A stretch of DNA of 12,916 nucleotides. Source: Nitrospirota bacterium (GTDB lineage Bacteria > Nitrospirota > Nitrospiria > SBBL01 > Manganitrophaceae). Positions within the stretch are counted from its first letter, which is position 1, and each line of letters begins with the position of its first letter. The notes under the pieces were generated by a model, which made no database searches, was not told where the DNA came from, and saw nothing but the letters and a program-made list of their open reading frames with translations. This document shows positions 7,960-12,916 of the stretch, in pieces. The stretch is taken from contig JAHFEM010000009.1 of assembly GCA_023248505.1 (NCBI GenBank), positions 1 to 12,916 of the forward strand. The letters run 5' to 3'. A program made the position numbers and the translations under genes.

Positions 7960-9410
7960 TCTAATTCTCCCTTCTCCATTCTAAGCTCCGCCGCTCTGAT
8001 CGTGTGAAGGGCCACGGCCAAACCGGCAAAGAGGTAAGGCGGCCAGCTCCGAGCGATCCCGAGGGTCAGGCTGCAAGCGAGGAATCCCCAGAGAGCAATT
8101 TCCACCCCGCGGGCATAGAGCCCCGCCTTTCGATCCTCTCCGGACACAGAGGGGCCTTCCGCCGGCGGTGCGGTCTTCATCAAGGAGAGCGGTCTGAAGA
8201 GGGGAAGCGGCGCGGGGCGGGCCGGACGGCTCACCCTCTGAGCCCCCCGCAACGCCGCTCCCATAAAGGCGCCGAACGCCGCCAACCCAAGCAGGCCGCT
8301 CTCCCCCATGACCGCCACAAAGGTGTTGTGCGCCGCCCGCCATTTTGTCCCCGCTTCGGGGGGGGCGTAGATCGGCCAGCCCAGGACGAAGCAACCGATT
8401 CCCACCCCCAGCAGCGGCCGATCTTGAATCATCGACAATCCTGCCTTCCAAGCGTAGACCCGTCCCATCGCCGATTCATCCTGGCGAAACGTTAAGATCG
8501 TCTCGGCCCGCTCCCAATAGCGGGCGGGCGCAGCGGCCAGAAGGGTCACTAAAAGAACGGCGGCCAACGAGAAATGGAGCGTCCGATTCCGCGAGCGGAG
8601 CACCTGAAAGAAGAAGACCGCCATGAGCCCGACCAACCCCCCGCGTGAAAAGGTCACGTAAATCGCCGCCATGAACACGGCCAAGATCCCGAGGACGAAG
8701 AGCTTTTTCACAAACGATCGCTCTGCTTCCAGGAGCGCCAGGCCGATCGGAATCAACACCACCAAGTTATAAGCGAGGTCGTTCGGGTCGGCATAGACGC
8801 CGATCCAGGCAAAGCGATACCCCTCGATCGGATCGATCTTAAGGAAATAGTGCATCAGCGTCCCGACCGCCGGAACCATCGCCCCCCAAAGCATCACCCA
8901 GAAGAGCCGGCGGACCCGCTCCAAGCGATCGACCAGATGGATCACCAAGAGGTAGACCAAGAGGAGCTTTAAGACATCGAGAAAGACATTCAGAGCATAG
9001 ACCGGCCACAGTGCGGTGAGGATCGACAGCCCTCCGATCGCCATGAAGGTGATCAGCCAGAGCGACGCCGGATCGGTCATCCTCCAGGAGGCGCGCTTCG
9101 ACCGCATCGCAAACCAAAGAAAGACAAAGGAGAGAATCGCCAACCCCTTTGAGATCGGCCAATTTTCGAGCGGCGGATAAAGCGTCCCCGGGGTGATATA
9201 GATGAGGGCGACAAACAAGAGGAACGCCCCATAGGCGATCCGCTCCGGTCGCGAGAGGGTCTCCGCGCGGGGGGCCACGGCCACCGCTTTCGGGAGGGAT
9301 CGGACCTTCACCGCTGAAATCCCGGCCGGCTTTCTCCAACCCGGACCGGCCTTGGGCCAACCCGAACGCCCCCCTGAAAAGGGACTTCGATCTATTTTCA
9401 TTTCCGCCAC
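7956..9410 (-). CDS. O-antigen ligase/polymerase family membrane protein (Wzy-like)
   Basis: This 484-residue inner-membrane protein should either polymerise flipped repeat units or ligate glycan to an acceptor on the periplasmic side. It has about ten or more hydrophobic helices from residue 58 to 470. Family landmarks are GVYADPNDLAYN (204-215), TFSRGG (253-258), RVYAWKAGLSMIQDRPLLGVG (317-337) and the large periplasmic-loop motif AAHNTF (359-364) followed by MGESGLLGL. The Arg256 and His361 correspond to the conserved Arg and His thought to take part in catalysis. Two oddities are visible: a basic, Pro/Gly-rich N-terminal tail of about 55 residues, and a Pro-rich insertion (about 389-432) before the last helices. 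The GTG at 9410 is preferred as start because AAGGAG (9423-9418) stands exactly seven bases away; the ATG at 9401 is the alternative. Polymerase versus ligase cannot be decided here. Confidence 0.88.
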   Translation of the reverse strand: MAEMKIDRSPFSGGRSGWPKAGPGWRKPAGISAVKVRSLPKAVAVAPRAETLSRPERIAYGAFLLFVALIYITPGTLYPPLENWPISKGLAILSFVFLWFAMRSKRASWRMTDPASLWLITFMAIGGLSILTALWPVYALNVFLDVLKLLLVYLLVIHLVDRLERVRRLFWVMLWGAMVPAVGTLMHYFLKIDPIEGYRFAWIGVYADPNDLAYNLVVLIPIGLALLEAERSFVKKLFVLGILAVFMAAIYVTFSRGGLVGLMAVFFFQVLRSRNRTLHFSLAAVLLVTLLAAAPARYWERAETILTFRQDESAMGRVYAWKAGLSMIQDRPLLGVGIGCFVLGWPIYAPPEAGTKWRAAHNTFVAVMGESGLLGLAAFGAFMGAALRGAQRVSRPARPAPLPLFRPLSLMKTAPPAEGPSVSGEDRKAGLYARGVEIALWGFLACSLTLGIARSWPPYLFAGLAVALHTIRAAELRMEKGELE

Positions 9411-9417
9411 GCCGCTT

Positions 9418-9423
9418 CTCCTT
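9418..9423 (-). promoter_or_regulatory. Ribosome binding site favouring a GTG start for the polymerase/ligase gene
   Basis: A full AAGGAG lies in the 17-base gap after the wecB stop codon. It is seven bases from GTG (9410-9408) but sixteen from the next ATG (9401), so the GTG is the likelier start. Confidence 0.65.
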
Positions 9424-9427
9424 AAGA

Positions 9428-10585
9428 TTAAGAACGAGGGAAAGTCGTTGAGAGAGGGGCCTCCTTCGGGTTCGGCTCCCGAGCGACCGAGCGGTCCTGC
9501 AGAATCCGGACGATGCGCCGGGCGGCCTGCCCGTCCCACAACGTCGGGACCCTCCCCTTCTTTCCCCGTCCTTCCAGGATATCGACCGCCGCCGCAAGAA
9601 CCCGCCGGGGATCGGTCCCGATCAGGAGATTGGTCCCTTCGGTCAGGGTGACCGGCCGCTCCGTGTTCTCCCGAAGGGTCAAACAGGGAATGCCCAGCGC
9701 GGTGGTCTCCTCCTGGATCCCGCCGGAATCGGTCAAGACCATTTTGGCATCGCGCATCAGCCGAATGAAATCGAGATAGCCGACCGGCTCGCAGAGGGCG
9801 ACGTTGCGAAGCGCGCCGAACGCCGATGCCAGACCGAACGCTTCCATCCTTGTTTGTGTCCGTGGATGAATCGGGAAGAGGACCCGGATCCGCTTCTCCA
9901 GGTCGAAGAGAAGGGCGAGGATTTTTTCCATCCCCTCCCGCGTATCGACGTTCGCAGGGCGATGAAGGGTCATCAACGCATACTGCTGCGGGGCGAGGTT
10001 CATCCGGTTGAGGATCGTCGAGCGCTCGGCCTCGTGGGCATGGCCGACGAGGGCGTCGATCATGACATTCCCCGCCAGGAAGATCCGCTCTTTCTCGAAT
10101 CCTTCCTTCAGCAGGTTTTGAACCGCGCTCTCCTCCGTCGCGAAGAGAAGGTCGGAGAGCCGGTCGGTGAGGACCCGATTGGTCTCCTCGGGCATCGTCC
10201 GGTCGAAGCTGCGGAGCCCCGCCTCGACATGCGCGACCGGAATTCCCGCCTTCTCCGCCGCCAAAGCGGTCGCCAAGGTGGAATTCACGTCGCCGACCAC
10301 CAAAACTCGGTCGGGCTTTTTCCAAAGGAGAACCTCTTCGAATCGCTGCATGATCTCCGCAATCTGCCGCGCCGCCGTTCCGGAGCCGACCCCGAGGTTC
10401 ACATCGGGCTGCGGAAGACCGAGTTCTTCGAAAAAGACCTGAGAGAGCCGTTCATCGTAATGCTGGCCCGTGTGAACGAGCGTGGCCTCAAACGTCTCAT
10501 TCCACTCTTCTTTGATATGCCGGACCAGAGGAGCCATCTTGATGAAATTCGGCCTCGCACCGACGACGCAAACGATTCGAATCAT
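9428..10585 (-). CDS. wecB: UDP-N-acetylglucosamine 2-epimerase, non-hydrolysing
   Basis: This 385-residue cytoplasmic enzyme interconverts UDP-GlcNAc and UDP-ManNAc, supplying a ManNAc-type donor for the polymer. The length matches the family (about 375). Conserved stretches in order are GARPNFIKMAPL (9-20), HTGQHYD (38-44), GDVNSTLA (98-105), HVEAGLRS (119-126), PEETNR (132-137), LHRPANVD (207-214), LTDSGGIQEE (284-293) and RENTERP (305-311). Asp99, Glu121, Glu134 or Glu135, and His208 match the acidic and histidine residues known to be needed in characterised WecB enzymes, so it should be active. The C-terminal 15 or so residues are a polar tail. The ATG at 10585 is preceded by GAGGGAG. 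The same frame is open up to 10828, but that part crosses the inverted repeat and the deacetylase gene and is not family sequence. No UDP-ManNAc dehydrogenase (wecC) is present in the window. Confidence 0.96.
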   Translation of the reverse strand: MIRIVCVVGARPNFIKMAPLVRHIKEEWNETFEATLVHTGQHYDERLSQVFFEELGLPQPDVNLGVGSGTAARQIAEIMQRFEEVLLWKKPDRVLVVGDVNSTLATALAAEKAGIPVAHVEAGLRSFDRTMPEETNRVLTDRLSDLLFATEESAVQNLLKEGFEKERIFLAGNVMIDALVGHAHEAERSTILNRMNLAPQQYALMTLHRPANVDTREGMEKILALLFDLEKRIRVLFPIHPRTQTRMEAFGLASAFGALRNVALCEPVGYLDFIRLMRDAKMVLTDSGGIQEETTALGIPCLTLRENTERPVTLTEGTNLLIGTDPRRVLAAAVDILEGRGKKGRVPTLWDGQAARRIVRILQDRSVAREPNPKEAPLSTTFPRS

Positions 10586-10590
10586 TTTTT

Positions 10591-10597
10591 CTCCCTC
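10591..10597 (-). promoter_or_regulatory. Ribosome binding site fixing the wecB start
   Basis: GAGGGAG is followed by five A residues and the ATG at 10585. It lies directly downstream, in transcript order, of the inverted-repeat element, so the hairpin could influence access to it. Confidence 0.7.
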
Positions 10598-10603
10598 AAG
10601 TGG

Positions 10604-10694
10604 CGGAAGGCGGGAGGCGGTGGGCGGGAGGGGGAAAAGATGAAAACGATTCGCTTCGCCTTTCCCCCTTCCGCCTCCCGCCTCACCCCTCCCG
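10604..10694. repeat. 91-bp imperfect inverted repeat, G-rich/C-rich arms, between deacetylase and wecB
   Basis: The arms 10604-10637 and 10661-10694 pair at 28 of 34 positions around a 23-base loop; the inner eight pairs, GGGGGAAA with TTTCCCCC, are perfect. Mismatches fall at 10607/10691, 10611/10687, 10613/10685, 10621/10677, 10622/10676 and 10628/10670. The deacetylase stop codon (10685-10683) lies inside the right arm. No T-run follows the hairpin in the transcribed (minus) direction; instead the wecB ribosome binding site follows, so it is not an ordinary intrinsic terminator for the operon. On the plus strand, TATTTT (10695-10700) follows. The left arm on the plus strand also fits a four-run G-quadruplex pattern (10612-10634). 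Possible roles are an extragenic palindromic repeat, an mRNA processing or stability element, or an attenuator that lowers expression of downstream genes. Confidence 0.8.
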
Positions 10695-11810
10695 TATTTT
10701 AAAAAGTCCCTTGATTTGTGAAGCCACCATCGCCTTGGAACATTTCGAAGACCAGCCCAACGCGCTGTTTTCCCACAGCAGCTCCCGTCCGAGGAGATAA
10801 AGATCTCCGCCGATTTTATTGACGGCATGGGCGGTGGTGCAGGCGGAGCGATAACCGCAGGCGCGCGCCGCCTCGATCACGAACGGGTTCGTCCTCCCGT
10901 CGGGATAGGCGAGATGATCGATCTTCTGATGAAGCCGCGCCTCCAGCAACGCTTTGGAGCGACGGAGCTCTTCCAGGGCTACTTTCGGATCGACTTGGGT
11001 CAGAAGGCAATGGCCGGCGGTGTGCGAGCCGAAGCGCATCCCCCCGCGCGCCATCTCTTCGACCGCATCCCATCCGACAATCGCCGCGTCCGGCGGAAAG
11101 TCGGCCTCGCCGACATCGAGCTTCTCCTGGAGCAACTGCATGAACGCCTCCAGCTCCGGCTTGGAGCAGATCTCAAGGAGGCGCCGGGTCGCCTCCAGCG
11201 GCGCGCTTTGCGCCATCGGAGCCGCCGGATCGGCCGGGATGCCGCGCTGAAGCAGCAGGACCTCGATCGGAAGCGAAACCTGCATCGCTTTTCGAATTAA
11301 ATAGAAGAGCCGGTCATGGTCGAAAAGACGGGAAGTGCCGACATAATCGGTGCAGAGATAGAAGATCGCCGGAACCCCCTTTTGCTTTAAGACCGGGTAA
11401 GCATGATCGTAGATCCCCCGGTATCCGTCGTCGAAGGTCACCAGGACGCTGTCCCGCTTGAGATGCGATTTCCCCTCCAGAAAGTCGATGGCCTGATCGA
11501 TGGAGAGGAAGTCGAATTGCGCGGCGATCTGATCGATCTCCCGCTCGAACAGCGATTTGGAAATCAGCTGCTGCGGCATCATCCCCGCCTCGATCGCCCG
11601 CTCGGCCTGCTCCACCACGGCATGATAGCCGACGATGAAGAGGCGGTTCTGCGCGGGGCATCGGTCTCGGAATTGAATATACAAATCAAGCAATCCGCTG
11701 TAATAGGCCCCTCCCGCCAAGGCCGACTTCACCCACCGCCGGTAGCGGGGGGGCCGGGGGCCGCGGGAGATCCGGTCTCGGTCGTTTCGCTTCGAATTCA
11801 GTAACTTCAT
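10683..11810 (-). CDS. Polysaccharide deacetylase family protein (CE4, NodB-like)
   Basis: This 375-residue protein is predicted to remove N- or O-acetyl groups from a polysaccharide or its precursor in a metal-dependent reaction. The NodB-homology motifs are present: TFDDGY (125-130) with the base/metal pair Asp127 and Asp128, SHTAGH (262-267) with metal ligands His263 and His267, and AYPDGR (301-306). FIVGYHAV (58-65) is the usual opening strand of this larger CE4 subgroup. A roughly 80-residue helical insertion (about 165-245) separates motifs 1 and 2. The N-terminus is strongly basic with a short weakly hydrophobic stretch (29-44) and no clear signal peptide. The start at 11810 makes an ATGA overlap with the upstream acyltransferase stop. 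The last codons lie in the inverted repeat. Family members of this kind are common in exopolysaccharide loci next to GNAT/FemAB-like proteins, as here. Confidence 0.92.
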   Translation of the reverse strand: MKLLNSKRNDRDRISRGPRPPRYRRWVKSALAGGAYYSGLLDLYIQFRDRCPAQNRLFIVGYHAVVEQAERAIEAGMMPQQLISKSLFEREIDQIAAQFDFLSIDQAIDFLEGKSHLKRDSVLVTFDDGYRGIYDHAYPVLKQKGVPAIFYLCTDYVGTSRLFDHDRLFYLIRKAMQVSLPIEVLLLQRGIPADPAAPMAQSAPLEATRRLLEICSKPELEAFMQLLQEKLDVGEADFPPDAAIVGWDAVEEMARGGMRFGSHTAGHCLLTQVDPKVALEELRRSKALLEARLHQKIDHLAYPDGRTNPFVIEAARACGYRSACTTAHAVNKIGGDLYLLGRELLWENSALGWSSKCSKAMVASQIKGLFKIREG

Positions 11811-12916
11811 TTTTCCATCCCCGCTTTGCGCTCGGCTCCCCGGCCCGCCGCGCCCGCCTTCAGCCGCTCCACCCAGGAAGCGGGGAGGAGCCGCCTTACA
11901 AGATGCCGGGCGGACTGCGACGACGCGGAGAGAAACCGGTAAAGATCGTTTTTCAAGCCGGGGGGAGCGAGGGTCAGACGCCAGGTTTTCCGCTGCTCCG
12001 AGGTCCAGTGGGACTTATACTCCTCGGGGCCTCTTAGGAAGTCGAACTCGCTCCACCCCTGCGCGATGGCCGTCTCGATGCACTTCGCCATCAAGACCAA
12101 TCCGACGCTCTTTCCCTTCCAAGACGGATCGAAGCCGGCCTGATAGTAGAAAAATCGCCGTCCGATCAAAAAACCGTAAAGCGCCGCGACCGTTTCACCC
12201 TCGACTTTCAGAAAGAACAATCGGGCCATGCCTTTTTGAAAGAATGCCTCGGCGGTCTCCCGGTGAAAAGGGAGTTTGATCTCGCTCACAAAGGCGTCCG
12301 ACCCGCCGCGATCTCCCCACCGCTTCTGATGAAGCGAGATCAGCCGCTCCATTCCGGAGCGGCCTTCGTGGAGATCCTCGATCATGACGAATTCCACCGG
12401 GTGCTCCTTTTCGAGATTTCGGATCTTACGGCGGATTGTGTAGCGCATGCTGGCGCTTCGTTGGTTGAGAAAAGCCTCCCAGGTCGGTTCCAGACGAAGA
12501 AAGGGGCAGAGCTCCCCCTCCTGCCGTTGAACGCGCCATCCCTCTTCGGACAGACGGAGAAGCCGGGCGACATGAGGAGACGCCTCCGCGGAATGCCGAA
12601 GGGCGACGAAATCCCAATCGCGGCGCGCATTCAACCAGGTTTGAGCGATCGCCTCGGCCACTTCGTCCTCACATCCGCTCCGGGAGAGCAGATCGAGATG
12701 ATCCGATCCGACCGCCTCATCCCCGAGAAACGAGAGGGCGCGGAACGAGATTCCTCCGATCCGGATCTCTCTTTGATAGAAGGGGGCGATTCCGATCAAT
12801 TCCCCCTCGCGGCGAACAAGAAGAAGATGCAGCCTCTTCCCGGCGCCGAAATGACGCCACCAGGACGCCATCCATTCCCACATTAAGAAGGGATTCTGCG
12901 CCGAGGCTTGGGCGAA
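11807..12916 (-). CDS. GNAT/FemAB-like (BioF2-type) acyltransferase, 5' end beyond the right window edge
   Basis: The visible 369 residues belong to the tandem-GNAT acyltransferase group often found in exopolysaccharide loci; the likely job is acylation of a sugar or lipid-linked precursor in the cytoplasm. The frame is open to base 12916. The residues before the first in-frame Met at 12883 read NPFLMWEWMASWW when joined to it, which resembles the family's conserved opening, and there is no ribosome binding site before that Met. The gene therefore starts outside the window, probably a few dozen codons further on. Counting from the Met at 12883, landmarks are ASMRYTIRRKIRNLEK (144-159), FLKVEGETVAALYGF (224-238), YYQAGFDPSWKGKSVG (246-261), and FDFLRGPEEYKSHW (280-293), the last being the usual C-terminal signature. 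The stop overlaps the deacetylase start by four bases. Confidence 0.85.
   Translation of the reverse strand, partial: FAQASAQNPFLMWEWMASWWRHFGAGKRLHLLLVRREGELIGIAPFYQREIRIGGISFRALSFLGDEAVGSDHLDLLSRSGCEDEVAEAIAQTWLNARRDWDFVALRHSAEASPHVARLLRLSEEGWRVQRQEGELCPFLRLEPTWEAFLNQRSASMRYTIRRKIRNLEKEHPVEFVMIEDLHEGRSGMERLISLHQKRWGDRGGSDAFVSEIKLPFHRETAEAFFQKGMARLFFLKVEGETVAALYGFLIGRRFFYYQAGFDPSWKGKSVGLVLMAKCIETAIAQGWSEFDFLRGPEEYKSHWTSEQRKTWRLTLAPPGLKNDLYRFLSASSQSARHLVRRLLPASWVERLKAGAAGRGAERKAGMEK

Larger units (their letters stand above)
1..12916 (-). other. Single polysaccharide biosynthesis operon (part)
   Basis: All ten genes point the same way. ATGA overlaps occur at 11807-11810, 7956-7959, 5187-5190, 4144-4147 and 108-111; gaps of 10, 17 and 8 bases separate the flippase from the first transferase, wecB from the polymerase, and the heparinase-like gene from the amidotransferase. 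The only larger gap (10586-10682) holds the inverted repeat. I see no convincing promoter or terminator inside, so the promoter should lie to the right of the window and the operon end to the left. Confidence 0.85.

Noticed and set aside
9411..10325. Upstream extension of the polymerase/ligase frame by about 300 codons.
   Set aside because: It overlaps wecB out of frame, has low-complexity Arg/Gly/Pro-rich sequence, and a strong Shine-Dalgarno marks a start at 9410.
10604..10694. The hairpin as an intrinsic terminator of the operon.
   Set aside because: In the direction of transcription it is followed by GAGGGAG and A residues rather than a T-run, and wecB starts directly after it. Partial termination cannot be excluded.
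9854..10702. A 282-codon plus-strand open frame antisense to wecB that crosses the inverted repeat.
   Set aside because: The codons are a shadow of wecB, and the frame continues through the non-coding palindrome; no ribosome binding site or domain pattern was seen.
10586..10828. Upstream extension of the wecB frame by about 81 codons.
   Set aside because: It runs through the inverted repeat into the deacetylase gene. The family's conserved N-terminus begins at the ATG at 10585, which has its own Shine-Dalgarno sequence.
12645..12655. An octamer GCGATCGC resembling the cyanobacterial HIP1 repeat.
   Set aside because: It is isolated here; GATC-containing words are frequent because of Asp/Ile codon choice, and the locus gives no other cyanobacterial sign.
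1..12916. CRISPR arrays, tRNA or rRNA genes, transposases, integrases, toxin-antitoxin or defence genes.
   Set aside because: I looked for them and saw none; almost every base belongs to the polysaccharide genes.

Overview
The window holds one unbroken block of ten genes, all on the minus strand, so transcription runs from high to low coordinates. Every complete gene belongs to extracellular or surface polysaccharide biosynthesis of the Wzx/Wzy type. Base composition is fairly GC-rich by eye (around 60%). The pathway is typical of Gram-negative bacteria. The amidotransferase is of the roughly 630-residue kind often found in exosortase-A-linked exopolysaccharide loci. I cannot assign a taxon from the sequence; a Nitrospirota or deltaproteobacterial-type host is only a guess. 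No exosortase or PEP-CTERM protein is present in the window.

Order in the direction of transcription: a GNAT/FemAB-like acyltransferase cut by the right edge (12916-11807); a CE4 polysaccharide deacetylase (11810-10683); a 97-bp gap filled by a long G-rich imperfect inverted repeat; a non-hydrolysing UDP-GlcNAc 2-epimerase, wecB (10585-9428); a membrane O-antigen polymerase/ligase (9410-7956); a Wzx-type flippase (7959-6388); two GT4 glycosyltransferases (6377-5187 and 5190-4144); a divergent heparinase II/III-like protein (4147-2000); an asparagine-synthase-type amidotransferase (1991-108); and the first 37 codons of a further gene that runs off the left edge (111-1). Six of the nine junctions are 4-base ATGA start/stop overlaps and three are gaps of 8 to 17 bases or a similarly short distance apart from the single 97-bp gap, so this is a translationally coupled operon whose promoter lies beyond the right edge. 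No stretch of 300 bases is without a gene.

Likely joint role: WecB supplies UDP-ManNAc; the two glycosyltransferases extend a lipid-linked repeat unit; the flippase moves it across the inner membrane; the Wzy-like protein polymerises or ligates it; and the deacetylase, acyltransferase, amidotransferase and heparinase-like protein modify or handle the polymer or its precursors. The priming transferase, chain-length regulator and outer-membrane exporter are not in the window.

The most unusual points are (i) the heparinase-like protein, which keeps the fold signature but appears to have lost all the usual catalytic motifs, (ii) the 91-bp palindromic, quadruplex-capable element that contains the deacetylase stop codon, and (iii) long homopolymer runs inside the heparinase-like gene. 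I do not see an obviously new system; this is a recognisable polysaccharide locus with some odd parts.
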